Source: Reinekea sp. G2M2-21
GTDB taxonomy: Bacteria; Pseudomonadota; Gammaproteobacteria; Pseudomonadales; Natronospirillaceae
Direction of reading: 5' to 3'
Assembly (NCBI RefSeq): GCF_015687175.1
Contig: NZ_JADPQG010000005.1
Span: 248,001 to 312,000, forward strand
Length of the DNA stretch: 64,000 bases
The notes below the pieces were generated by a model. It saw nothing but the letters and a program-made list of their open reading frames with translations, ran no database searches and had not been told where the DNA came from. A program made the position numbers and the translations under genes. Shown piece after piece: positions 37,680 through 46,820 of this stretch (the stretch's first letter is position 1; each line of letters opens with the position of its first letter).

Positions 37680-38560
37680 TCTTTTGTATCCTCTATAAAC
37701 GCGGCGTCGTTCATCAGCCAGTTGATGGCATCGGGAAAACGGCGCGCCCAAGCGGCTTCGATGTGGTTGCCGCCGTCGATGGCTACTTGCAGGTCATAGG
37801 GAATACGCCAACCCTTAGTCTGTAACGCTTCTACCGTGGCGACAAAGTCGCCGGTTGGACCTTCGCCGTACCCGAAATCCAGCCATAATTTAACATTGTG
37901 CTTCCAGAATAATTCATCCGCCGTACGCTTCATCCAGCGATTATTCCAACTGGTCGAAGGTGACATGATTAACGCCGCACCGAAGGTATCCGCATGTTGC
38001 ATGGCCAGGTAAAAACTTAATACCCCGCCATAAGACGAACCGCCCACAAAGGTGTGATTAGGCCCTGTCAGTAGGCGATAGTGCTGGTGCAGGTAGGGCA
38101 GCAGTTCATCGGTTAACATTGTGGCGTATCGTTCTGCGCCGCCTCCTTCTTCTATTCCATTTTGAATGACGCGTTCTGGCAGATATTCGTCGTGTCGTGT
38201 TTCTGTGCTATCAATGGCAACCACCACAAGGGGCGCAATCTGTTGCTGGCGGATCATTTTTTCCAGTGTTTCGTCGACCCGCCATTCCATGCCCTGATGA
38301 GTGGATGTGTTGCCGTCAAACACATTTTGACCGTCCTGAAGGATTAACAGCGGATAGGCTTCTTGACTCGCATCATAGCCAGGGGGCAAGTAAACCCACA
38401 CTCGCCGATGGTCTTTTAATAGCGCGGATTCAAATTGAAAGGTGGTGACGTCACCAGTACGGTAATTACCGGGCATGAAAATGCGCATGGCGAACAAGCC
38501 CACAGCACAAGTTAGCAGTATTGCCGTAATCCAGCGGCGACGGTAGGTGAGGTTCAGCAT
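37676..38560 (-). CDS. Secreted or membrane-anchored esterase of the Fes/esterase D type
   Basis: This is a 294-residue protein from the ATG at 38560, with AGGAA six bases upstream. An N-terminal hydrophobic helix (WITAILLTCAVGLFAMRIF) could be a signal peptide or anchor. The alpha/beta-hydrolase core shows VWVYLPPGYDA, LLILQDGQNVF, the nucleophile elbow VGGSSYGGVLS and a late His in IDGGNHIEAAW. Family members cleave acyl or feruloyl esters or siderophores. Coupling to MalF/MalG-like permeases suggests removal of acyl groups from an imported glycan (inference). Confidence 0.85.
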   Translation of the reverse strand: MLNLTYRRRWITAILLTCAVGLFAMRIFMPGNYRTGDVTTFQFESALLKDHRRVWVYLPPGYDASQEAYPLLILQDGQNVFDGNTSTHQGMEWRVDETLEKMIRQQQIAPLVVVAIDSTETRHDEYLPERVIQNGIEEGGGAERYATMLTDELLPYLHQHYRLLTGPNHTFVGGSSYGGVLSFYLAMQHADTFGAALIMSPSTSWNNRWMKRTADELFWKHNVKLWLDFGYGEGPTGDFVATVEALQTKGWRIPYDLQVAIDGGNHIEAAWARRFPDAINWLMNDAAFIEDTKE

Positions 38561-38883
38561 GTAAGTTCCTTGTGCCATTCTCAAGTTGGGCGCGTTTGCA
38601 TAGTAAGCAAAGGTAACACGCCCGGGCAGATTGAATTGGCAAAAGGACTAACAGCAGCAAGCGAATGATACTTGTTTAAGTGCAACCCAAAAAATCCGTC
38701 GAACGATAGGGCTGTCCATCACCAGCTCACTTGCTCACGCATCGCTGTTTGACCAATCTGTGAGACGTGAATAGTTCTACTGCTTGTTTGCAAGGCAAAA
38801 AAACAGCGCCACTCGTCGCACTTTCGAGCATGAAATAGTTCACAAAATAAAGTTTTAGCGACGTAGGCGTAAATAACCGTTCC

Positions 38884-39060
38884 GTCGCATCTGCTTTGGC
38901 TGACATAACGAACACTTCGCAACGGATTCAAGGGCATGGATGCCCTTGCAAGCGCCGCGCGTGCAGGGACGCACGCTCAAGCGACCGTTCGACGAAAGTG
39001 TCCGTTATGGAAGAAAACCAAAGCGGGCGACAGAAGGGGGTGCAAGGGGATCTCCCCTTG
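38884..39060. repeat. Structured inverted repeat with internal hairpins
   Basis: Within the ~730-bp gene-free stretch 38561-39289, outer arms GCTTTGG (38893) and CCAAAGC (39018), reinforced by CATAACG/CGTTATG, ACACTT/AAGTGT and AACGG/CCGTT, form a long imperfect stem over 38884-39031. Inside are two perfect hairpins: CAAGGGCAT/ATGCCCTTG (38929-38948) and GCGTGC/GCACGC (38959-38976). A third, CAAGGGGA/TCCCCTTG, is at 39043-39060. GGAAAGAAAAAT recurs near 39060 and 39221. No reading frame is credible. The function is unknown; a dispersed structured repeat or RNA is possible. Confidence 0.7.
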
Positions 39061-39289
39061 GAAAGAAAAATCCTCCGCGAGATCCCTGCGTTTAGAGCCT
39101 CACCATAGTCGCCGGACCGGATTCTTCATAACAAGGAATGCACGTTTAAACCACGTTAAGGCTCTTCTCGAAGTGAAAATTTACAAGCCATTTCAAGAGT
39201 CAAGTGGGATACCCACCCTGGAAAGAAAAATTTTCCAGAAGACTCATGCTTCGAGAAACAAATTAAACAGCAAGTCGTCAGACCGGTAA

Positions 39290-40618
39290 CTAACCGGGGC
39301 TGGAAATTTGCCGGGCGAGATACAGCGCGTAGTTGTCTGTCATACCGGCGATGTTATCGACCATGCGCTGGTATATTTCGTACTGACTCATGTGTTCGCT
39401 TGGGGCTTCACCGGCCATCAAGTCGAAAACCCGTTTGGTACGGTAGGTCAGTTGTTTTTTATCGCGTTTTTGATGGAATTCAAAACCGGCTTCAATAAAC
39501 GTTTCTAATAGCGTAGAGAGCACGGTGTAGGCGCCGATTTCAGTTTCTGTTTTCTGTACATCCATAAAAACTTTATTGACTGCCAGTGCTTTTGCACGTG
39601 CAATGCCATTGCGCACGCCGTCTGGACACGCAGATATCAAGTCGCCGTTGAATTCGCCACTTAGAATGTCATCCATATGGGCAACAAAGGTATCCACCAC
39701 GGCATCTATGATGCAGCCAATGGTTTTACTGCGCAGTGCTGACAATTGACGCGCTGGTGAAACATTGCCGCTGTTATCCAACGCCAGGACTTTAGTGCCC
39801 TGAATATCGAGGAAGATTTCCTCGACCTGCTCGAATTCCAGAATGCTGAGTTCAACGGCGTCTTCCAGATCGATTAGTGCGTAACAGATGTCGTCTGCGG
39901 CTTCCATCAAATAACTCAATGGGTGCCGCGCAAAGCGACCATCTGGTTTTTGGATCAGGCCGAGCTTATTCGCCAGCGCCTGTAGAATGCGCAGTTCACT
40001 CTGAAAACAGCTGAATTTTCCCTTTTCGCCCGCTTTATCTGCCGTCCATGGATATTTAAGCGACGCCCCCAACGTAGGAAAGGTTAACCGCAAACCACCG
40101 TTGTAGAGGTGGTATTCAACCTGTGACAATGTGCGAAAGCCTTGCGCATTGCCTTCGAATTTTTGTAGGTCGCGTTTTTCAGAATCCGTCAAGCCAGAAA
40201 GATACATTTGTGTATCGTTGCGTTTAAACCAGTCCTGTATAGCGTATTCTCCGGCATGGCCGAACGGTGGGTTTCCAATGTCATGAGCCAGGCAAGCAGC
40301 CTGCACAATAATACCGAGATCGTCGGGTTGAATTCCTGATGGCAACTGTTCTTTTATTTCTTCGGCAACGCGAATACCCAGGCTGCGACCGACACTGCCC
40401 ACTTCCATGGAATGGATCAGCCGGTTGTGAATGTGGTCGTATTTGGCCAGCGGGTGAACCTGAGTTTTTCCACCCAATTTGCGGAACGCACCAGAGAACA
40501 CGATGCGATCATGATCTTTGTGGAAATGGTTGCGCCCCAGATCATCCAGCCCGAGCGCTTCGTGACCATGGCGTTCCGTGGTTAAAAGCTGTGGCCAATT
40601 CATTTTAGGGTTGCTCAC
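39290..40618 (-). CDS. dgt: dGTPase-like HD-domain phosphohydrolase
   Basis: This 442-residue protein removes triphosphate from dNTPs, classically dGTP. The family signature is present: RNHFHKDHDRIVFSGAFRKL, GKTQVHPL and RLIHSMEVGSVGRSLG (first metal-site His), then CLAHDIGNPPFGHAGE (the HD pair). Length fits the family. It lies 17 bp after the hybrid kinase gene on the same strand, so the two may be co-transcribed. Confidence 0.9.
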   Translation of the reverse strand: MSNPKMNWPQLLTTERHGHEALGLDDLGRNHFHKDHDRIVFSGAFRKLGGKTQVHPLAKYDHIHNRLIHSMEVGSVGRSLGIRVAEEIKEQLPSGIQPDDLGIIVQAACLAHDIGNPPFGHAGEYAIQDWFKRNDTQMYLSGLTDSEKRDLQKFEGNAQGFRTLSQVEYHLYNGGLRLTFPTLGASLKYPWTADKAGEKGKFSCFQSELRILQALANKLGLIQKPDGRFARHPLSYLMEAADDICYALIDLEDAVELSILEFEQVEEIFLDIQGTKVLALDNSGNVSPARQLSALRSKTIGCIIDAVVDTFVAHMDDILSGEFNGDLISACPDGVRNGIARAKALAVNKVFMDVQKTETEIGAYTVLSTLLETFIEAGFEFHQKRDKKQLTYRTKRVFDLMAGEAPSEHMSQYEIYQRMVDNIAGMTDNYALYLARQISSPG

Positions 40619-40635
40619 GATTCACTCCAATTCAG

Positions 40636-42945
40636 TCATGATGATGCAATAGGTTGTTGATGATAAAGCTGATTCAACGCCATGGCTATGCTTTCCCGGG
40701 TAATCGGTTTGCTGATCTGGTCATCCATGCCCGCAGCTTCTATTTTTTCCTGGTGACCAGCATACGCATGTGCAGTCACCGCGATAATCGGTTTGGCAGG
40801 CAAATGTTTGGCTAACTCAATTTCACGAATTTTCAGTGAAGCCGCATAGCCGTCCATGACTGGCATTTCACAATCCATAAAAATGCAATCAATGTCTTCG
40901 TGATTTTCAAAGTAAATGTTTACCGCCTCCATGCCATTTTTGGCTGACTGACATTGGTGGCCAAGTTTTTTAAACAGCCCGGCAATAACCGTCAGGTTGA
41001 CGTCGTTATCGTCAACGACCAACACCTTTAATGAATGATCGGTTGCATAAACCGACATTCTGGCGGGTTGATTCATTTCCGTTGCCGATGCCGGAAGGCA
41101 GATTTTCACTTCAGTTCCGACATTCTCCTGTGAGTTCAGACTAATTTTTCCACCCATCAGCTCAATCAGGCTACGGGCAATATGCAAACCTAAACCGGTG
41201 CCGGTACGCATTTCCCTTGCGGTATCCTGCACCTGCACAAAGGGCGCGAAAATGGATTCCAGTTTTTCACTCGGAATGCCACGGCCCGTGTCTTTGACAA
41301 TGACCGACATTTTCCCTGGTTCAAAATCAACTGCGATCTCTATGCTGCCTTGCGCGGTATACTTAATCGCGTTACCGACAATATTGAATAGCACCTGTCG
41401 CAGGCGAGGACCGTCGATTAACAGCGTGTCAGGCGTTCGTTCTGAAATGTCTGTGATCAGCGTTAATGACTTCTGCTTCAGTTGCGCCTGCAACGTCAAT
41501 TCGACCTGATGTATTAAGATTTTAATCGGTGTTGGTTCTGGCGTGATCTTTACGCTGCTGTTTTCCAATCGGGAAAGGTCAAGCAGGTCATTAATTATGG
41601 TCAATAAAGATAGGCCACTGTGAAAAATGGTGTCATTCAGCTTATGTGCTTCGGCGGTGGTCAGGTGCGATTCCAGTAGTTGACTGGTTCCAATAATGCC
41701 GTTCATTGGTGTACGGATTTCATGCGATACACGGGTAAGTAAGTCGGTTTTAGCATCGCTTTCGGCCAAAGCCCGAGTACGCTGTTGCTGTAGACTGCGG
41801 ATACGAAACCCTAACGACCAGGCCAGAACGAAGCTCTGAATCGCAAATGCTGCTTTGAGGATCGGCCAGAAGGCTGACAGATCAATGGGCAATACATTGA
41901 ATAAGGTCAGGACGACAATAAAAGCCAAGGCACTCCACAGTGTCCAGGAATAAAAATAAACCAGGGCTAGTTTGTCGTGAAATTTGATGTAGCGGATTAA
42001 TGAAATGATCGGTATGACCAGAAAAACGGCGGCGGCGAGTAATCCGCCAAATACTAAAACCGGATAGTTCCAATAAACAAGGCGGAACAGAAAAATTAGA
42101 ATACCCAGTACCATGGTCAGGTATAGACCGTAGCGCGCAATAGGGAATTGCCGCAGATTAAGGTAAAGCAGCGAAAAGAGCGCGGCTGAAGCAGACACCA
42201 GGCCAATACTGCCCTGACCAATGGCATACACTGCGTTCGGTTGATTTGGCAAAAGAAACCATAAATAACCTTCGGTGAAGCTAAAAAAACAGACGGTGCT
42301 GAGGACGAACAGGCAGTAACCGACATAACTGGTATTCCGCGTACCCACCAATAACACCAGGTGATACAGAAACAGTGTCATCAATACGCCATAGAAAGTT
42401 ATTTCGGTCGCGGATTCGTGGAGCCTGGTTTCCAACGCACGCTCCATCGTGGTGAGTTTGCCATTTAGGTCGGCAAAGCCATTGTGAGTAAGCCTTAGGA
42501 AAATTTGTGCGTGACTGTATGTCGGTATGGTCACTTTTGCGTTAAGCCTTGGCATGGCGATGTCACGCCCTTCTTTCAAAGGCAGTAATGCGCCAATGCG
42601 GAAGTTTTGCAACCCTTGCGAGGTGCTCACCCAACCCTCGACGAAATTCAGTCCCCGGTTGTTGAGCTGCAACAGCCAGTTTTGAGTGTCAGTCGGGTTG
42701 TAGACATCAATCTTCAACCAACGTGTTCCGTGTACTATCCCGAGATTGCCATTATTGGGCTGTAACGGTGTCCATTGACGATCGGTCAACTGTTCAAAGG
42801 TGGTTAATTGTTCCAGCTCGCCGTTTACCAGAGCGAGCTGCTCGATATCGGCGTCGAACAGGTTGTCCTGATCAGGGTTCAGACGCAGTTCGGCAACGGA
42901 CATCATAGGTAACAATAAAAGCGCAATGAGCAGGAAACGCAGCAT
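40636..42945 (-). CDS. Hybrid sensor histidine kinase with 7TMR-DISM sensor
   Basis: This 769-residue protein has a signal peptide (1-18), a periplasmic 7TMR-DISMED2-type domain (about 25-165) and seven membrane helices (about 183-380). The HisKA motif RVSHEIRTPMNG has phospho-acceptor His408. The ATPase domain has the N-box NIVGNAIKYT (521-530), DTGRGIP and GTGLGLHIA. A C-terminal receiver has VLVVDDNDVN and phospho-acceptor Asp691 in FMDCEMPVMDG. The DISM2 sensor often binds carbohydrate-like ligands, but this one is unassigned. No separate response regulator is adjacent. Confidence 0.94.
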   Translation of the reverse strand: MLRFLLIALLLLPMMSVAELRLNPDQDNLFDADIEQLALVNGELEQLTTFEQLTDRQWTPLQPNNGNLGIVHGTRWLKIDVYNPTDTQNWLLQLNNRGLNFVEGWVSTSQGLQNFRIGALLPLKEGRDIAMPRLNAKVTIPTYSHAQIFLRLTHNGFADLNGKLTTMERALETRLHESATEITFYGVLMTLFLYHLVLLVGTRNTSYVGYCLFVLSTVCFFSFTEGYLWFLLPNQPNAVYAIGQGSIGLVSASAALFSLLYLNLRQFPIARYGLYLTMVLGILIFLFRLVYWNYPVLVFGGLLAAAVFLVIPIISLIRYIKFHDKLALVYFYSWTLWSALAFIVVLTLFNVLPIDLSAFWPILKAAFAIQSFVLAWSLGFRIRSLQQQRTRALAESDAKTDLLTRVSHEIRTPMNGIIGTSQLLESHLTTAEAHKLNDTIFHSGLSLLTIINDLLDLSRLENSSVKITPEPTPIKILIHQVELTLQAQLKQKSLTLITDISERTPDTLLIDGPRLRQVLFNIVGNAIKYTAQGSIEIAVDFEPGKMSVIVKDTGRGIPSEKLESIFAPFVQVQDTAREMRTGTGLGLHIARSLIELMGGKISLNSQENVGTEVKICLPASATEMNQPARMSVYATDHSLKVLVVDDNDVNLTVIAGLFKKLGHQCQSAKNGMEAVNIYFENHEDIDCIFMDCEMPVMDGYAASLKIREIELAKHLPAKPIIAVTAHAYAGHQEKIEAAGMDDQISKPITRESIAMALNQLYHQQPIASS

Positions 42946-43140
42946 AATTCCGTCATTATATGAGTGAGTTTAAATAGGTTTCACAGCTACTTTGGGCTGC
43001 AAGGTGTACTTTTGCTAACCACTAGAGTGTAGCTTTAATTGGTTGAATGCGCCTTTTTCACCATCACCTGGTACTTAAGCCTTGAACCCCGCGTGTCAGT
43101 TCGCTATAAAGGCAGCACTTTTTTACTGGATAGATGAACA

Positions 43141-44526
43141 GTGGCCAAACCTAAGATTCAGTTTGTATGTACCGACTGCGGCGCCGAATTCAGCAAATGG
43201 CAGGGCCAGTGCGCAGAATGCAAAGCTTGGAACACGCTCAAAGAATTCAAAGAGGCCAAAACACCGGCAGGGCGCCCTAACTTTACCGAAGATTCCCGTT
43301 TTAAAGGCTACGCCGGTGCGCATTCCCAAGTGCAATCGCTCAGTGATGTAAATCTGGACGAACAGGCTCGGCTTGCTACGGGTATAGGCGAGTTTGACCG
43401 TGTACTAGGGGGTGGACTTGTGCAGGGCAGTGCGGTGTTGATAGGCGGCCACCCGGGTGCCGGTAAAAGTACCTTATTACTGCAAACGCTTTGCCATCTG
43501 GCCAAACAAACGCCGGTGTTGTACGTAACCGGCGAAGAATCGGTTCAGCAGGTTGCGTTGCGGGCCAAGCGCCTGAATCTGCCTCGTGACGACCTGAAAA
43601 TTCTTTCCGAAACGAGTGTCGAAAGCATTACCGAGATCGCACGGGAGCTGGCGCCTAAAATTTTGGTTATAGACTCCATTCAAGTGATGCACGCACCTGA
43701 GATAGACAGTGCGCCGGGCAGCGTCTCGCAAGTGCGAGAATCCGCCGCCTGGTTAACGCGCTTTGCCAAGCAAACCGGTACGGTTCTGATTCTGGTCGGG
43801 CATGTGACCAAAGACGGCTCCCTGGCCGGTCCGAAAGTGCTGGAGCACATGATTGATGCCTCTGTGATGCTGGAAAGTTCCGGGGATTCGCGCTTCCGTA
43901 CTCTGCGCGCGATAAAAAACCGCTTCGGTGCCGTGAACGAACTGGGTGTTTTTGCCATGCTCGACACCGGGCTGAAAGAAGTGAAAAACCCCAGTTCGAT
44001 TTTCCTGAATCGCTCAGACGAAGCTTCTTCTGGCTCAATTGTTACCGTGGTTTGGGAAGGCACCCGTCCGATGCTAATCGAATTTCAAGCGCTGGTGGAC
44101 GGCACCACCATGGGACACCCTCGACGGGTTGCCGTCGGTTTGGATACTAATCGCTTGAATATGATGCTCGCTATTCTTAACCGACACGGTGGCGTGTTTA
44201 CCGGCGACCAAGACGTCTTTATTAATGTGGTCGGGGGAGTACGAGTGAATGAAACCGCCGCCGACCTTGCCAGCGTCCTTGCTATTTTATCGAGCTTGCG
44301 CGACCGCCCGTTACCAATGGACTGGGTTGTCTTTGGGGAAATCGGATTAAACGGTGAGGTACGCCCAGTGCCAAATGGACAGGAACGCATCGTTGAAGCG
44401 GCGAAGCATGGTTTCAAGAAAGCCATCGTGCCCATTGCCAATAAACCCCGCAAACCCATAGACGGGATCACCGTGATACCGGTTAAAACGTTGGATGAAG
44501 CATTGCAGCGGCTGCGCGAAGATTAA
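43141..44526 (+). CDS. radA: DNA repair protein RadA
   Basis: This 461-residue protein starts at GTG (43141). Order of parts: a C4 zinc finger (FVCTDCGAEF and GQCAECKAW), a RecA-like ATPase with Walker A GGHPGAGKSTLL, Walker B ILVIDSIQ, the RadA-specific KNRFG motif (RAIKNRFGAVNELG), and a C-terminal Lon-protease-like domain. RadA drives branch migration of recombination intermediates. It diverges from the hybrid kinase gene. Confidence 0.97.
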   Translation: MAKPKIQFVCTDCGAEFSKWQGQCAECKAWNTLKEFKEAKTPAGRPNFTEDSRFKGYAGAHSQVQSLSDVNLDEQARLATGIGEFDRVLGGGLVQGSAVLIGGHPGAGKSTLLLQTLCHLAKQTPVLYVTGEESVQQVALRAKRLNLPRDDLKILSETSVESITEIARELAPKILVIDSIQVMHAPEIDSAPGSVSQVRESAAWLTRFAKQTGTVLILVGHVTKDGSLAGPKVLEHMIDASVMLESSGDSRFRTLRAIKNRFGAVNELGVFAMLDTGLKEVKNPSSIFLNRSDEASSGSIVTVVWEGTRPMLIEFQALVDGTTMGHPRRVAVGLDTNRLNMMLAILNRHGGVFTGDQDVFINVVGGVRVNETAADLASVLAILSSLRDRPLPMDWVVFGEIGLNGEVRPVPNGQERIVEAAKHGFKKAIVPIANKPRKPIDGITVIPVKTLDEALQRLRED

Positions 44527-44623
44527 GTTCTGTGGTATCAAGTTCGCTCACACAAAGTGCGTGTAACTGGGAGCAACGTGAAGTTCGGTTTTATGGATAT
44601 ATAATTCAAGAGGAAATCCGTTA

Positions 44624-44953
44624 ATGAAATTTAGATTGCTGCACTTAGGGCTAGGAATTCTTGTTGTGCCCGTAACGTACTTTTACGTGTCGGTATACCT
44701 TGGGGATCTGGACCCGGTTTGGAAAGATTTTTTTCCTGTTTTGATTTCGACCGTTCTGGGTTTTGGGTTGGCGATACTTTATGCTGAACTTTTTGTTAAA
44801 AAAATTATTAAGCATTATTGGCTGGTAACGATGCTAGTCGGCTTAGCTGTGATGAGCATATTGTTTCTTTTAAATTTGGATGAATTTTATTTGATTGATC
44901 CGTTGATTTTTAATCTGGCTTTCGTTTTGTTTGCCTACAGCTATAAAAGCTAA
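44624..44953 (+). CDS. Small integral membrane protein, unknown function
   Basis: This is a 109-residue protein with four predicted membrane helices: LGLGILVVPVTYFYVSVYL, VLISTVLGFGLAILYAELFV, LVTMLVGLAVMSILFLLNL and FNLAFVLFAYSY. The upstream AAGAGGAAA is a good ribosome site. I do not recognise the family. It marks the start of an AT-rich accessory stretch. Confidence 0.65.
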   Translation: MKFRLLHLGLGILVVPVTYFYVSVYLGDLDPVWKDFFPVLISTVLGFGLAILYAELFVKKIIKHYWLVTMLVGLAVMSILFLLNLDEFYLIDPLIFNLAFVLFAYSYKS

Positions 44954-45133
44954 GTCCTCTTTGAAATTGGTGAGTCAAATTAATGGATTTTATGATATTG
45001 CCTGAAGTTAATTACCATTGTCTTTGCATTACCTAATCAGAATGCAGGTTTACGCTTGGTAGATTCATTATAAAGTCGCAAGCCAGGTAATTCAGGTGCA
45101 GCAGTGAATTTGGTTCTCTCATCGCAGTGCTAC

Positions 45134-45312
45134 TTAGGGCAACTCTGAATAATTCAAATCACCTCAGTCCTATCAGATCGAAGGATGAGCAAGGCGTGTG
45201 TTGCAGGGAATGGTGAGGCATTTTTTAAAATACACAACGATGTTCAGTCGTCAAACTGAAGGAGCCGAAGGGTGGGGCTGAATACATGCGAACTTCAGAC
45301 TCAAGACACTAG
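45134..45312 (+). mobile_element. Chimeric element: left end of family A, right end of family B
   Basis: TTAG (45134-45137) is followed by GGCAACTCTGAATAATT and about 145 bp closely related to A1/A2. Near 45285 this changes abruptly to GCGAACTTCAGACTCAAGACA, the right end of family B, followed by CTAG (45309-45312). The flanks TTAG and CTAG both fit the YTAR pattern but are not identical. It is non-coding. The rest of the gene-free stretch 44954-45661 is AT-rich and shows nothing else I can name. Confidence 0.8.
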
Positions 45313-45661
45313 TTTTTTGATTCGCTTTTACCTTCAGAAACCTGTATTGAAAACTATTATTTGTACTTTCTTAAATCGCGCGTATGCCTCGACCAAAATT
45401 AAATAATTAAGAATTTTGACAATATTGAAGAGGCGAAAAAAGTTTTAGTAGAATCGACAAAGACGCGACGAACTCTTTCCAAATATTCCTACGAGAAATT
45501 CGTCTCGAAGTAGCGTACATTATTGGCATGTGCGTCAATTTGGTAATATGGTTTTTGAAAAAAAATAGCCCCTATTTTTTGTAAAACGGGACCTTTAGAC
45601 TAAAATTTATTCTCGCATTAGTCACAATTCCGTACTGATGCACTGCCGTGGAGTACAGGTA

Positions 45662-46396
45662 ATGATTCGTATTTTTCGCATGCTAAACCTCTTCTTTTTT
45701 ATTTCTTTTTTTTCCTCTCAATTATACGCAGATAACTTCAAGATGGCCGTTGGGCTTGCCTTGCCACCGTATGTTATTCAAAATGGCAATACAGGTATGG
45801 AGATGGAAATTGTACGCGAGGCGCTGGCATTAAAAGGGCATACCGTAGAACCAGTCTACCTGCCGTTTGCTCGCGTTCCTCTATCTCTCAAAGAAAAATC
45901 AGTTTCCCTCGCCCTAACAGTGAATGAAAACTCTGGTTTGAGCGATATCTTTTATTCAGACTCCCACATTACCTATCAAAATGTTGCAATCACATTAGCT
46001 AAAAACAACCTAACCATAAATTCGTCATCCGATATGAAGGATATGTCAATACTTGCCTTTCAAGATGCAACCAAGTATTTGGGTTCTGACTACGCATCAA
46101 TGGCTCTCAAGAATCCTGATTACCAGGAAAAATCTCAACAAGATGCACAAATTCTGATGTTGTTTTCAAACCGAGTCGATACAGTTGTGATGGACATAAA
46201 TATCTTTAAATACTTTCGATCGCTGAATGAAAAAGTGGATACCAGCCTCGATGTAACTATTCACAAGATATTTTCACCCAGTCTCTATAAAGTTGGTTTT
46301 TTGAGTGAAACTATCCGGGATGAGTTTAACGATGCGCTAGCACAGTTGAAAGAAAGTGGAAGATACGACGAAATTATTAGCGAGTACATACAGTAA
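45662..46396 (+). CDS. Solitary solute-binding protein (SBP_bac_3-like)
   Basis: This is a 244-residue protein from the ATG at 45662, preceded by GGAG. The signal peptide is MIRIFRMLNLFFFISFFSSQ. The mature part has the type-3 binding-protein lobes: LALPPYVIQNGNTGMEMEIV, YLPFARVPLSLKEKSVSLAL and QDATKYLGSDYASMAL, ending EIISEYIQ. Family members bind amino acids or other small polar molecules in the periplasm. No permease or ATPase gene is nearby, so it may feed a distant transporter or a sensor. It shares the F-x-W/A-R motif with the paralogues at 47462, 48628 and 56309. Confidence 0.85.
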   Translation: MIRIFRMLNLFFFISFFSSQLYADNFKMAVGLALPPYVIQNGNTGMEMEIVREALALKGHTVEPVYLPFARVPLSLKEKSVSLALTVNENSGLSDIFYSDSHITYQNVAITLAKNNLTINSSSDMKDMSILAFQDATKYLGSDYASMALKNPDYQEKSQQDAQILMLFSNRVDTVVMDINIFKYFRSLNEKVDTSLDVTIHKIFSPSLYKVGFLSETIRDEFNDALAQLKESGRYDEIISEYIQ

Positions 46397-46433
46397 AGAG
46401 CATTATGCTCTGTTCTGAGTGACAGTTCTAATT

Positions 46434-46701
46434 CTAGTCTCCTGAGTTAGAAGTTCGAATGAGTTCAGCGCGCCATTCAAGTTCTTTAGCTGGGCGTGTC
46501 TCGCGGTCAATGGTTATTCCATTCACAAGAGACAGAACGAAACTAGAGAGCCTGAATGTCGCGCCCGAAGGGCGCTAATGGAAAACACTATTACGGCGTT
46601 GCTCTGCTTGAAAAGATCTCGATATTCTCTACAAATAGCGCCTTATACTAGCGCCTCCCATTCGTTCTGATACTATACGAACTTCCGACTCAGAACACTA
46701 G
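46434..46701 (-). mobile_element. Miniature inverted-repeat element B2 (260 bp), inverted copy
   Basis: The element proper is 46438-46697, the same 260-bp length as B1 but opposite orientation. Its ends are TGTCCTGAGTCAGAAGTTCG-like, with CTAG on both sides (46434-46437 and 46698-46701). It is non-coding. Its right CTAG also begins an A-family remnant. Confidence 0.88.
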
Positions 46702-46788
46702 CAACTCAGATTAATTCAAATCACCTCAGTCATCGATCTGCAGGACCCGCTGAGGTAGATCGCCGTTATTCGGATAAGTCCCGGACAA
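46702..46788 (+). mobile_element. Internally deleted A-family remnant
   Basis: CAACTCAGATTAATTCAAAT and the following CACCTCAGT match the left end of A. After a short middle (CATCGATCTGCAGGACC) the right end CTGAGGTAGAT...TTATTC is degenerate. It starts exactly at the CTAG shared with B2. Confidence 0.7.
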
Positions 46789-46790
46789 TG

Positions 46791-46820
46791 AAACGCCTTC
46801 AGACAGCGAGGGCGTTTTTT
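46791..46820 (+). terminator. Terminator-like hairpin
   Basis: AAACGCC (46791-46797) pairs with GGCGTTT (46811-46817) and is followed by T to 46820. It could end transcripts from the solute-binding protein gene after reading through the elements. Confidence 0.6.

Noticed and set aside
38884-39031. Possible integron attC site
   Set aside because: The arms have ATAACG/CGTTAT-like boxes, but consensus RYYYAAC and GTTRRRY boxes are not properly met and there is no integrase or gene cassette nearby.
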